64,000 nucleotides of DNA, from the NCBI GenBank assembly GCA_014156375.1, contig RQJH01000003.1, positions 682,001-746,000 of the forward strand, written 5' to 3'. This DNA comes from Enterobacteriaceae bacterium 89 (GTDB taxonomy: Bacteria > Pseudomonadota > Gammaproteobacteria > Enterobacterales > Enterobacteriaceae). Of the stretch, positions 20,472 through 30,500 are shown in pieces (position 1 is the stretch's first letter; each line of letters begins with the position of its first letter). The notes beneath the pieces were generated by a model that saw only the letters and a program-made list of their open reading frames with translations, had not been told where the DNA came from and did not search any database. A program made the position numbers and the translations under genes.

Positions 20472-23039
20472 CTACTGCTCAGTAGGAAAAGGGGTTGGTA
20501 TTTTCGAGAATGGTAGGGATACCCTGATGACGTTCTTTAGCATCAGCTGTAGCTCTGCACTGGAGAAATTATGGATCTCTAACTTTTGTGCCAGAACAAT
20601 ATACTTATCCTGGCTGCCTTGCGTGCGAGTGTGCAATGCTATTTCCATTGTGGCTTTATTTTTTTCGCTCTGACCACACCAGGTTTCGTACCAAAAAGAG
20701 AGAAATATATGCATCGCAATTTCAGAATTATTTTGCATAATATCTGGATTTAATCCTTTAATGAACGTTATTGTGTTATGTAGTCGGATGAGTGTCCTGG
20801 GGTTCCCAATGCGAAAGACCTGTGCGCATTCAACGAATATTTCATATTCGTCATGATTTTCTTCTAAATATTCATCTGGCTCGACCTCTTTTCCCTCATT
20901 CTCCTCGAAAAACATCAACTCATCTGGGATGGTTGTGATTATATCTTCAACAATAACATTAGTGATGTCATTGAACTTAATCTCTTGCTCTTTTTCATCT
21001 ATCGCATTGACTATTACTGGCTTTTGCACACCCTTATACAAACTTTTATGAATGAAGTTATTTATGTTATCTCTTGATGGGGTGTCAATGGCAACAGATG
21101 CTTGAAATATTTTACCAAGATAAATTCTACTTTTAATAGTAGCTTGCTCGTCTGTCAGTGTATTATCCTGCTCTTTCCACTTCAGAGTGAATGCTTTTGC
21201 AATAGAGCTGTAGTCAATTGCAAGGATGATATTAACATTCTGAATTGTAGAAAGTAATTGTAGCGCACTGACTGTATCAATAATTTTATCATCGGAACAG
21301 CGATCCAGATCATCAATAGTGATAATATATTTGGTCTTAACCTCCGGCTCTGAAAATTTTGATGAAAGACAGCGACTGAATGATGTGGCATCGCTAATAA
21401 ATAAATAAGAAAGATGATGCCGAATTGTCTGCCCCAATCCAATATGGTCACTGAATTTTTTTCGTTTAACAATATCCCGAATTTTTTTTGCAATGGGATT
21501 TTCGAAATAGGTCTTAATTAAAGAAATAACAAAGGTGAGAGCGGTACCAAATAGTGCCGTGGTCATTAAGGTTGATGCTGTAGTAAGTTTCAAATCATTT
21601 ACTGTCAAATAAGCTGCAATTAATGACACAGGGAGTAGAATGAGAACTTCTATTTTTAAATTATCCTTTTCTGATAATAATCTTGATTTTAAATTCAATA
21701 ACAGCTGCTGGAGTATGTTTTTGGATTCGTATAACTCATCAATAATCTGATTAGCAATGGAGGCCAGAACGGCATTGCTATGTTCTTCATGCCAAGCATT
21801 ATAATTGATGAATTTTAGCTCTGTTTTTTCAAGGGTATTTTTTTGTAGCATTGTCAGAACGGAGCTTTTTCCTATTCCCCAGTTGCCGAGTAGTGCTAAA
21901 TTAAGATTTCCTCTCCCACCCTTGGTCAGTATATTTTCAATCAGATCAACAATCTCAATGCGTCCAAGCATATCTATTGTTGCGGGGCGGTCATCAAGCG
22001 GATTGATAAGCTTTCGCCTGTTTTTGATATTTGAAGTACGTAGATTCAGAGTTTCGGTACGAAAAACGCCCATTTCTTCAAAAAAATATTTCCTATTATC
22101 TGAGAAATCCCATATTTTAGGGTCAGCAGCCTTTGGAGGGGTGCAGTTAATGAGTGCTTTACTAAATGCATCTTCGGATGGAATTTTTCGCAACAATACA
22201 ATATCACTGATTTTTATATTGCTGAGGAAATGATACATATTAATGGTTACTGCAATATCTAACTTATCTGAACGTCTAAATTCATTAATTTTCTCAGTGA
22301 CCATCGCATCATGAGAGGTAATTGTCACTGCTACTTCTTCTTTTGCGCTACAATTTAATGCCATTGTTAAGCTTACTGCGATAGATTGATTCTTGCATAT
22401 TATTACAACTTTTGAAGTGCTTTTGTTATAAATGTTTTTAATAATCCAGTGTGCAATATTATTTTGCATCTCTTGTTCATTGAGCAGGCTTGAGTCAAAC
22501 CCGTTAATAGATATTATTTCAGTTTTGTTTAGTATCCCGTCTGTAAATGCATCAGGCATAGAATATGAAAAAGTGATTTCACCTACAATCTGTTGGGCCT
22601 CTGGGTAGGCAACACTACTGATGAGACATTTTTTTACTGCATTAAAAGATGGAGTAGTGAGTTCTTTTAGCAATGTTTTTTTGGAAGAGTAACCATCCAA
22701 TATAATAACTAAATTCAAATTCAGTGGTAGGGTTTGAATACTATTGAGATTGGATGCAATTATGATGAAAATACGATCAGCTGAATCTATTTCACCAAGT
22801 TCTTGGGAGTCTAGCATCCTAGATTTAATGTTAAGCATGTCGAATTGATATTGCAATTGAGCGGCAATAATCCTGAGGTCAACAACAATTAAAACTGGGC
22901 CAGTTTGCATAAACAACTGAGCGAGTTCGCTGGCAACAAGTGATTTTCCTGAGCCTGGGGCCATGAGCAATAAGGCTTTACCGGATTGTGACAGACTTTG
23001 ATTCGCTAGTTGTATTGCTCTCTGTTGGAATTCGCGCAT
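20472..23039 (-). CDS. Helicase-like domain fused to KAP-family P-loop NTPase; candidate defence protein
   Basis: An 855-residue two-part protein. Residues 1-300 resemble a superfamily 2 helicase: Walker A APGSGKS (27-33) and a second RecA-like half (SKVVIICKNQ near 209), but the expected DExx box reads I-L-D-G-Y (113-117), so it may be degenerate. Residues about 355-690 form a KAP NTPase with Walker A GNWGIGKSS (385-393), two inserted membrane spans (about 463-480, 488-509) and Walker B TIDDLDRCSDD (574-584). The C-terminal part is helical and acidic. KAP proteins occur in phage-exclusion and defence loci. The gene is AT-rich, alone on its strand, with GGAAGAG before the ATG. No close named system is recognised. 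Confidence 0.85.
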   Translation of the reverse strand: MREFQQRAIQLANQSLSQSGKALLLMAPGSGKSLVASELAQLFMQTGPVLIVVDLRIIAAQLQYQFDMLNIKSRMLDSQELGEIDSADRIFIIIASNLNSIQTLPLNLNLVIILDGYSSKKTLLKELTTPSFNAVKKCLISSVAYPEAQQIVGEITFSYSMPDAFTDGILNKTEIISINGFDSSLLNEQEMQNNIAHWIIKNIYNKSTSKVVIICKNQSIAVSLTMALNCSAKEEVAVTITSHDAMVTEKINEFRRSDKLDIAVTINMYHFLSNIKISDIVLLRKIPSEDAFSKALINCTPPKAADPKIWDFSDNRKYFFEEMGVFRTETLNLRTSNIKNRRKLINPLDDRPATIDMLGRIEIVDLIENILTKGGRGNLNLALLGNWGIGKSSVLTMLQKNTLEKTELKFINYNAWHEEHSNAVLASIANQIIDELYESKNILQQLLLNLKSRLLSEKDNLKIEVLILLPVSLIAAYLTVNDLKLTTASTLMTTALFGTALTFVISLIKTYFENPIAKKIRDIVKRKKFSDHIGLGQTIRHHLSYLFISDATSFSRCLSSKFSEPEVKTKYIITIDDLDRCSDDKIIDTVSALQLLSTIQNVNIILAIDYSSIAKAFTLKWKEQDNTLTDEQATIKSRIYLGKIFQASVAIDTPSRDNINNFIHKSLYKGVQKPVIVNAIDEKEQEIKFNDITNVIVEDIITTIPDELMFFEENEGKEVEPDEYLEENHDEYEIFVECAQVFRIGNPRTLIRLHNTITFIKGLNPDIMQNNSEIAMHIFLSFWYETWCGQSEKNKATMEIALHTRTQGSQDKYIVLAQKLEIHNFSSAELQLMLKNVIRVSLPFSKIPTPFPTEQ

Positions 23040-23281
23040 TTTATTATACTCTTCCGTAACGTTCTCATTGACTGCGATAGAAGTAAAATAGCGTATAGTG
23101 ATGCAAAAATGGATTTAAAAAACTCTATCACGATCGCTTTCAGGTCTGTACGCAGCATAACTACTCATATAGTTGCGCTATAATAACGTGTTCAAGTTAC
23201 ATTGCAAACTCAACATTTCCAAAAAAACCTCCTTATAAGGTTCGGCCATATCAGAAAATTTGCAATTCGCTCTATTGTTAC

Positions 23282-23635
23282 TTAACACATCTCTTTGTAC
23301 CACAATGAAATAGCTCCCCAAAAGACACCATAGCTATGCAATCGTGTAAAGTATGACAATATGACCAGATTTAGCCATGCATAAACGTCATGTCGGCTAA
23401 ATGATTTTTTCCCATTATTAGCCACAATGCTGATTAAATAACAATTTTTTAAAAAAACCCCGACTTCATCAGTGTCTTCAGGATGAAGTTTTGGATGCTC
23501 TTCACTAGCCAGCATTGTATATTTGAAGCCAACGTACCCGTGAAACGATAACTTACCCTCCTTATACACCAAACTTATCGCCATTCCTTTGGAGAAAACA
23601 GGGATATTGCAGCGAAGTGTGCTGAGGTAAAACAC
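23282..23635 (-). CDS. Possible small orphan protein (117 aa)
   Basis: An AT-rich open frame of 117 codons with no recognised family. The start is uncertain: the GTG at 23635 lacks a ribosome site, and an internal ATG at 23584 has AAGGA directly against it. The C-terminal third is hydrophobic and aromatic (AWLNLVILSYF...YGVFWGAISLWY), which could be membrane-associated. It may be a decayed gene. About 240 bp upstream of the KAP gene and 200 bp from the next gene hold no clear features. Confidence 0.35.
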   Translation of the reverse strand: MFYLSTLRCNIPVFSKGMAISLVYKEGKLSFHGYVGFKYTMLASEEHPKLHPEDTDEVGVFLKNCYLISIVANNGKKSFSRHDVYAWLNLVILSYFTRLHSYGVFWGAISLWYKEMC

Positions 23636-23639
23636 TCGG

Positions 23640-23733
23640 CGGCATGGCTCAGCCGAAACGATGTTTATCGCTATAGCGGACTCAAAGCGAACTTGGTAGA
23701 GAACAACTTACGACTGACGCTGTCTGCTTAACT
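23640..23733 (+). pseudogene. Possible C-terminal fragment of an unknown gene
   Basis: A plus-strand frame reads AAWLSRNDVYRYSGLKANLVENN...LTLSA before a TAA near 23731, but it has no start or ribosome site. It looks like the end of a once longer gene, possibly of a mobile element, but I cannot assign a family. Confidence 0.2.
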
Positions 23734-23831
23734 ACGCTGATCTCTGACTTTCTCTGGGATGCAATGTCCGCTCCTCGCTCATAGCTGACCTGAGACCATC
23801 TAAACTATTATCTGCGAGCCAACAGCAGACG

Positions 23832-24173
23832 TTAAGCATTAGCTGACGGATCGTACTCCCACTGTGATTCTTCAAGGTAAATCGTACCATCATCATCCAT
23901 TACTTTGGCATTGAGGTGTCTTGCAATCCTCAACATTTTTCTGTACAGGTATATATCTGGCCATTTGGTATAAATATTACCTGCGCTCCAGTCAAGCCAC
24001 GAGTCTTCGTACGACGAGGGACCCAACCACAAGGCGTAGTAATCACCGTTTCTAAAATATCTGCTTAATTCATTATCGTTATTAATGTATTCAAGCCATT
24101 CATCAGCTTTTATCTGCGCATCCTCATTATCTGCCCAAAATTCAGCTCTCGTTATATGAAATTCAACACCCAT
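23832..24173 (-). CDS. Orphan small acidic protein, immunity-like (113 aa)
   Basis: A complete acidic protein, MGVEFHITRAEFWADNED at the start, then YYALWLGPSSYEDSWLDW, TKWPDIYLYRKMLRIAR and KVMDDDGTIYLEES. AAGGAG lies 6-7 bases before the ATG, so it is probably expressed. Small, acidic, Trp-rich single-domain proteins of this sort often act as immunity proteins beside Rhs or contact-dependent toxins; no cognate toxin is seen here, so it may be an orphan. The family name is not known to me and the role is inference. Confidence 0.65.
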   Translation of the reverse strand: MGVEFHITRAEFWADNEDAQIKADEWLEYINNDNELSRYFRNGDYYALWLGPSSYEDSWLDWSAGNIYTKWPDIYLYRKMLRIARHLNAKVMDDDGTIYLEESQWEYDPSANA

Positions 24174-24382
24174 AGCATCTCCTTAGCGCTGTAATAGATT
24201 TCACAAACTAGCATGGTGGTTCATTAAAAACGAGGTGAGTAACTCTACATAATCTATAGAATTGAAAAATATATCCCCTCCTAACTCATAGCAGACAACC
24301 CCAAGGACAGGTATCAGGGAAGCGTTCATCAGAAGAGCCATCAATGTATCTTGTCCGCCCTGCTGTTTTGGAGGAGGTATGT

Positions 24383-25294
24383 CTATCGGTCACTGCGCAG
24401 TGCCGCAGGGAATACCTCAGTTAGCCAGTTAATAAACACGCGTAACCGGTGCGTCATGTGCCTGTTCTGCGGGTAGACGACATAAAAAGGATAACTCGCG
24501 GGACGCCATGCCTGGAGGATCTCAACCAGTGTGCCATTGTTCAGTTCATCTTTCGCCGCATAGCAAAAGGTCTGGATAATTCCCATCCCGGCCACCGCAG
24601 CAGCCAAATGCGCATTACTTTCGTTTATCCCGATGTGATGCTGCGTCTTTATCTCCCTCATTTCACCCTCTACGATAAAGCGAAATGGAAAGGCTCTGCC
24701 CGTCTGCGGAGACAAATAGCTCACCAGCTTATGTCCATTTCTCAATTCATCCGGATACGCAGGTACGCCAGCGGCTTTCAGATATCCCGGCGCAGCGCAG
24801 GTCACCATCGGAGCATCACCAATATGACGGGCGATCAGCGATGAGTCATCAAGAGAGCCACCACGGATGACACAGTCCACATTTCCGCTAATCAGATCCA
24901 CCGGCCTGTCGGACACGCCTAAATCGATTCTGATTTCCGGATAGCGCTGCAAAAAATCCGGTAACGCCGGGATCAGCACTTCACGTGCGGTAGAGCCGCC
25001 GACATCAATACGAAGAAACCCTTTAGGTCTGCTCTGCAAAGCGCTAAAAGAAGTGTCTATCTCCTCAATATCAATGAGCACCCGCGAGGCTTTTTCATAA
25101 TAGTCCTGGCCCTCTGGCGTTGCGACGACGCGCCGGGTCGTACGATGCAAAAGGCGCACGCCAAGATGGGCCTCCAGTGATTTAACCAGCTTGCTTAATG
25201 TGGCATTCGGCAGATTCAGTGAATCCGCTGCCCGCGTAAAATTGCCGGTTTCCACCACCCGCGTAAACGCGCGCATAGCCATTAACTGATCCAC
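24383..25294 (-). CDS. LysR-family transcriptional regulator
   Basis: A 303-residue regulator starting at a GTG preceded by GGAG. The helix-turn-helix is FTRVVETGNFTRAADSLNLPNATLSKLVKSLEAHLGVRLLHR (about residues 9-50); the effector-binding domain starts near residue 90. It is of the CrgA-like type and is divergent from a short-chain dehydrogenase gene, so it probably controls that gene. GC content is again chromosomal in style, unlike the KAP gene next door. Confidence 0.88.
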   Translation of the reverse strand: MDQLMAMRAFTRVVETGNFTRAADSLNLPNATLSKLVKSLEAHLGVRLLHRTTRRVVATPEGQDYYEKASRVLIDIEEIDTSFSALQSRPKGFLRIDVGGSTAREVLIPALPDFLQRYPEIRIDLGVSDRPVDLISGNVDCVIRGGSLDDSSLIARHIGDAPMVTCAAPGYLKAAGVPAYPDELRNGHKLVSYLSPQTGRAFPFRFIVEGEMREIKTQHHIGINESNAHLAAAVAGMGIIQTFCYAAKDELNNGTLVEILQAWRPASYPFYVVYPQNRHMTHRLRVFINWLTEVFPAALRSDR

Positions 25295-25442
25295 GTTCTG
25301 TTTCTCCGTGAGAGATCTGATTATCCACCTGTGGAAAGAGTGTTTTCTATTTTTGCCAATTTATCAATAAATCCTCTGCAACTAAAGTGAGTTCACAGGC
25401 TGATTAATGGCCAATTCGAAACAACAACCGAGGATACAGATA

Positions 25443-26192
25443 ATGAGCAAACCACTTTCAGACAAAATTGCCCTGGTTACAGGCGGCAGCACAGGAATCG
25501 GTCTTGCCAGTGCTCAGGAACTGGCGGCGCAGGGGGCAACAGTCTGGATCACCGGACGTCGTCAGCAGGAACTGGATGCAGCCGTCGCGTTGATCGGCTC
25601 GTCGGCTAAGGGGATTCAGGCCGATGTCTCACGGCTTGAAGATCTGGATAAGGTTTACGCGCAAATTGCTGAAGAGTCGGGGCGTCTGGACATTTTATTT
25701 GCTAATGCCGGTGGCGGAGACATGCTGCCGCTGGGTGCCATAACCGAAGAGCAATTTGACCGGATTTTCGGCACTAATGTTCGCGGTGTCTTATTCACCG
25801 TCCAGAAAGCACTGCCACTGCTTGGTGCCGGTTCATCCATTATCCTCACCGGCTCCACCGTTTCGGTAAAAGGGACGGCTAACTTTAGCGTGTATAGCGC
25901 CAGTAAAGCCGCAGTAAGGAACTTTGCTCGCTCATGGGCGCTGGACCTGCAAGGGCGTGGTATTCGGGTGAATGTCGTGAGCCCGGGCCCGGTCAAAACG
26001 CCTGGATTAGGGGAGCTGGTTGCCGAGGAGCAGCGTCAGGGCCTGTTTGATGCACTGGCAGCGCAGGTTCCGCTGGGCCGGATTGGTGAGCCAGCGGAAG
26101 TCGGCAAAGCCGTTGCGTTTCTGGCGTCTGATGCCGCCAGTTTTATCAATGCCGTAGAGCTATTTGTTGACGGCGGTATGGCGCAGATTTAA
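25443..26192 (+). CDS. Short-chain dehydrogenase/reductase (SDR)
   Basis: A classical 249-residue NAD(P)-dependent oxidoreductase: Rossmann loop TGGSTGIG near residue 13, ITGRR at the end of the second strand (favouring NADPH), NAG core, the catalytic serine in LTGSTVS and the YSASK catalytic pair near residue 152. Start ATG 25443 follows GAGG; an ATG 12 codons earlier lacks a ribosome site. The substrate is unknown. It is divergent from a LysR regulator across about 150 bp. Confidence 0.88.
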   Translation: MSKPLSDKIALVTGGSTGIGLASAQELAAQGATVWITGRRQQELDAAVALIGSSAKGIQADVSRLEDLDKVYAQIAEESGRLDILFANAGGGDMLPLGAITEEQFDRIFGTNVRGVLFTVQKALPLLGAGSSIILTGSTVSVKGTANFSVYSASKAAVRNFARSWALDLQGRGIRVNVVSPGPVKTPGLGELVAEEQRQGLFDALAAQVPLGRIGEPAEVGKAVAFLASDAASFINAVELFVDGGMAQI

Positions 26193-26261
26193 AGCTGATA
26201 TCACACCGTCAAATCCCCGGAGGCGACGGTTTTTCAGGGCATCACGCAGTTTTACGTCACT

Positions 26262-26348
26262 TTGCCTGATGCGCTTCGCTTATCACGCCTGCAAAATCAG
26301 AGGATTATGATAATCCGACAGGCCCGGTAAGCCTGCGCACCGGGCATT
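26262..26348. repeat. REP/BIME element
   Basis: REP arm GCCTGATGCGCTTCGCTTATCA and inverted arm GGCCCGGTAAGCCTGCG...CCGGGCA downstream of the SDR gene. Confidence 0.85.
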
Positions 26349-26437
26349 TTGGTTTTTTACCAGCACTTTGAAGTCCTGAACCGCACTACTTTCATCGCCC
26401 AAATCGCAGTAGTCTTTCCGCGCACCTGCAAAATCAG

Positions 26438-26581
26438 GTGCCGGGATTGGCATCCTGGAATAGAATACTGGCGACACTGACGCGCCCGCGTCATTTTTTG
26501 TGTCATTCGTACGGCTACACCCCGATGGTGGGCCGGACGGGGGCGTCGCAAGACGCGCCGGGTTTCCAGTATAGCCGGTAA
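26438..26581 (+). pseudogene. Ash/Icd-like leader ORF remnant
   Basis: An open frame (from a stop at 26369, with a GTG at 26438) reads ASWNRILATLT...HSYGYTPMVGRTGASQDAPG and ends FQYSR. The MVGRTGASQDAPG word is the signature I associate with ash-family / Icd-like proteins of P4-type satellites. The frame is short, has no ribosome site and precedes the 145-residue gene, the pairing often seen in enterobacteria. It may be a decayed gene or a translated leader. Confidence 0.45.
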
Positions 26582-26665
26582 TGCCAACTCCGTTCGGTTC
26601 CGCCACCCGTGAAATTGGCATTTCCGCTGGCGGCATTTAAGTTCCCTATACTGGAGGCTGCCATT

Positions 26666-27103
26666 ATGGCTACGACCCCTACCCTCGATTCAGATTTACT
26701 GACCATTCCCTTTAGTGCAGCAACAGACTTCACCGTGCTCGCCGACTGCTGCGACCGCTTTGCTGAAACCCTGATTGAGTGCCACGACCCGGCACAGAAA
26801 ATGGCGCTGTTAGGCCGCATCAGCGCATGCCTTGCGATCCTGCGCCCAACGCTTGGTGAACCCATTCCGCCGCACCTGATCGGCTGCTTCACCGTGGAGC
26901 ATCTGCCAGACGTCCCCCAACATTTCGAACCCGACGCCGAAGTGCTGTGCGATTACTGCCAGTCTCTGGCGCAGCTGCTGTGTGGGCACGCCCTGCCCGC
27001 AGAGTCCGAAAGAACGCTAACGGGTTTGCTTTGTGAGCTGGTTTGGTTTTTTGCCGCGGATTTGAAGGCGCCTCGCTGGACTGCCGGGGAAGTGGCGCAC
27101 TAA
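26666..27103 (+). CDS. Satellite-type small protein (145 aa), function unknown
   Basis: A 145-residue protein starting MATTPTLDSDLLTIPFSAA, with GGAGG 8 bases before the ATG; an in-frame ATG at 26609 is rejected. It contains CCDRFAETLIECHDPAQKMALLGRI, an acidic middle and the ending SERTLTGLLCELVWFFAADLKAPRW. I recall it as a common enterobacterial protein found after Ash-like leaders, often in several copies per genome, but know no function. No signal peptide or clear membrane span is seen. The tail of a second, broken copy lies at 20.2 kb. Confidence 0.75.
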   Translation: MATTPTLDSDLLTIPFSAATDFTVLADCCDRFAETLIECHDPAQKMALLGRISACLAILRPTLGEPIPPHLIGCFTVEHLPDVPQHFEPDAEVLCDYCQSLAQLLCGHALPAESERTLTGLLCELVWFFAADLKAPRWTAGEVAH

Positions 27104-27184
27104 GGGTTGAGAATGGGATCCCTTCGGCTTTGGAGGTTGAAGGGATTCTTAGGAGATATGCCCGCTTTGTGCCAGGAGCGGAAG
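26960..27184 (+). repeat. Direct repeat, copy 2 (intact gene tail and 3' flank)
   Basis: Intact counterpart of the broken stretch at 20195-20412. The two copies share the last 40 or so codons of the 145-residue gene and about 80 bp beyond its stop, with scattered differences, in the same orientation. Confidence 0.85.
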
Positions 27185-27561
27185 CTATTAACTGCACTAG
27201 AAGTTGGATAGTTGCAGCTGTTATTTGGCTTTAGGTAACAACAATCCGCCGCGCATACATAATAGTGCGCATTGTTCTGATGACATTTGTGCGTAACACT
27301 TCTCCAGTTTATGTTGAATCAGATAAAGAGACTAAATCGATCATTCGAACCCCAAAATGGCCGATTTGATGCAGACAGCGATTTAAACCATATCTGGTAG
27401 CGCAATCGTCACCTATGACAAAATTTACATACTTGTAATATTATGAATGCAATATTCTTCGTGAAATTCATTTAATGCTTCTTTGAGTAGTGTTTTGGCG
27501 TTATGATAATTTCCTAGATATCATAAGGTTATCAGACGGTGATGTATGAGGCGATTTGTCT
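27185..27561. other. AT-rich non-coding stretch upstream of the STAND gene
   Basis: No gene is seen in these 377 bp. The sequence becomes AT-rich from about 27400, in step with the downstream gene, and presumably holds its promoter; I found no box I would defend. Confidence 0.5.
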
Positions 27562-30500
27562 ATGGCGATTAAAAACAGCGCAATCATTTATGCAGGCTAT
27601 GATTATCAGACACTCCAAGGTGTCAGGCTACTGGCGGATTGGCTAAATACACCAACTAGATATAACCGAATAGCATTTGAGGCTGATGCGAAACAAGTTG
27701 ATGCTCCACAAGGCATTGATGATATTGTCTGCGAACGTCAGGATGGTAAAACAGATTTTTGGCAAGTTAAGTTTACGCCAGATACCGACAAAGAAGACAA
27801 CCAACTATCATGGGAATGGTTACTGAAACGTAGTGGTCATCGTATTCGATCTCGTTCCATACTGCAAAAAATAGCTGATGCTGTTGATAAAGTATCTGCG
27901 GAAAGAAGGGGATATATTACTCTTTTGACCAATAAAATACCTAATCGTGAGATAGCAAGTTGCTTGCGAAGTAACAAAATAGATTGGAGTCAGGTTCCAA
28001 TTACTAAGCAGCAAGACATTATTCTTCAGTTAGGTACCCAGGAAAGAGCTAAGGAATTTTTCGATATATTACAAATATTCCATAGTGATCAAAGTTATAC
28101 GCGATTAAATAGTATTGTTCCAGAACTACTTCGCAAACATACCAACGAGGAGGGGGTATATCGCCTGATTGAACGAGCTAAACGTTGGGCTATCCAGCGT
28201 AATTCACCTTCGGATGGTGGATGGATATGTCTTGAACATATTCGTGCAGTGATTTCAACTAATAGACCTGAACCTATTCCGCAGACTTTTTTCTTGCCGG
28301 ATAACTATATTGTTCCTGATGCAAATTTCCACGACAAATTTATTGGCTCACTTTTTAATCCCACTAATCGATTAGTTGTCTTAACTGGTGCTCCAGGAAA
28401 GGGGAAAAGTACTTACATCAGCCATATTTGTCAGATATTACAAACTCGCGAGTTTCCTTATATTCGCCATCATTATTTTCTTGGGTTAGATGATCGTACG
28501 ACAGATAGATTAAGTCCCAGAATCGTTGCTGAAGACTTGATGTGTCAGGTCAAAGCATTTTGCTCACAAATCGAAATGAAAAATTATCATGCAGAGCACC
28601 TACATAAAGTGCTGGCTGAATGTGGGAAGATATATAAAGAAGAAGGTAAAAAATTCTTCATCATTATTGATGGTTTGGATCATGTCTGGCGTGATAACGG
28701 CAAAGATAAATCTCCACTGGATGAGCTATTTTGCCAATTGTTACCGTTGCCTGATAATGTAACGTTATTGGTTGGCACTCAACCAGTAGATGATGAGCTA
28801 TTGCCATCAAGATTGTTACAGAACAGTCCAAGAGAAGAATGGATGCACCTACCAAATATGTCAGGTGATGCTATTCGTAAATATCTAGCGGGACAAGTTG
28901 AAAGTGGCCGTATTGTATTTAATTTTCATCAAAGCCAGTATGAAGAAATTTTATCACAGTGTGCTGAGTTGTTGACTACTAAAACTCAAGGATATCCTCT
29001 ACATGTTATCTACTCATGTGAAAAATTACATGTTGAAGGTAAATGGTTATCGCACTGGGAAATACAAAACTTGCCTCACTGCGAAGGAGGAAACATTACA
29101 AATTATTATAATGAATTATGGAAAATATTAACTTACGAGCAACGCGACATTCTTCATCTCTGTTGTGCTTTTCCTTTTTTATGGCCTGCCACATCATTTT
29201 CTGAGATTTTTTCTGAGAGGACTGAAACTACACCTAATGTTAAGGCTGTAATCCATTTGCTTTATGAGTCCATTGCTGGATTAAGACCGTTTCATGAAAG
29301 CTTGATCGTTTTTACCCGTAGCACAACTGAACATGAAAATAGAATAAAATTATTATTGCCAGCGCTAATTTCATGGCTGGAGAAAAACGCACCCAAACCG
29401 ATAAAAAATTGTTGGTACTGGTCCTGTCTTGCTTACAATGGAGATCCATATCCTTTAAGAAATGGCTTAACTAGAGACTGGATATTGGAGCGGTTAGCTG
29501 AAGGGTATCGACAGGATGAGTTTATTCGATTACTCACTCAGGCTGAAACTTCTGCTTTAGCCGAAGGGCATTTTAGTGAGGCCTATCAGCATCGTTCACG
29601 CAAGACTCGACTACTTAATGCTAGATTGCAAATCTGGGATATGTCGACGTTGGGCGTTTGCAGTATGATTAATGCTTCTGAAGCATTGCTTAAACAATAT
29701 CAATCTACCCAGAATGTCAGTTCACCAAAGTTACTGGCAATTTTGGCTATCGCTTTATGGTTTCGTAATCATTTCGATGAAGCAAAGCGCATTACAAGGT
29801 TGGCGTTACAACGCTACTCAAATGAATCATCCGTATATACCAATAAGAATAGCGATGAGTCGCGTGCTGACATTCGTTTATTAATCAAAGCTGCTGTTTT
29901 GACTGAGTGTTTTGATGAAAAATGGTTGGCAACCGGTTCAGTACACAAGTGGAGTGATAGTAATATCAATCTGCTTATCGAATGTGCGGAATATAAATCA
30001 GATATAGGATTACTATTTTCATTACATGATGTTTTTAAGCAAACCGTCATGAAAAATAAAATAGTAAATGCAATTGTCAGGGTTGGGATTGTTGAGCAAA
30101 TAGATTTAGAATACTGGCCTCATTTTTCTGGTCTTGATTCTGCTCTGCTGCGGTTATACAGTCATTTATCCACTGCACATCCATGTTCACTTATAACAGA
30201 ACAAGGTGAAAGTGAAATCGGTAGATATCATGTTCATCCAGAAGTATCCTGCGATGAATGGTTCTATGACAGCCTTTTTTATCGTCTTAATGCCAGTGGA
30301 GATTATTGTTGGCTACCGGTTAGCACGGAGGAAGGACATGAGGAGATCAGCAGTCATTTTCACCATTTAAATGATTTTTCAGATATTATTGCTGAAAGTA
30401 TGGCTCTAAATATTCAACAAAGCTTCAGCGATTTTTGTTCACTTATTGCTTTGGTATCAGATCTTAAAGATCATCAAATTCAACAGAAGCGAATGTTTTT

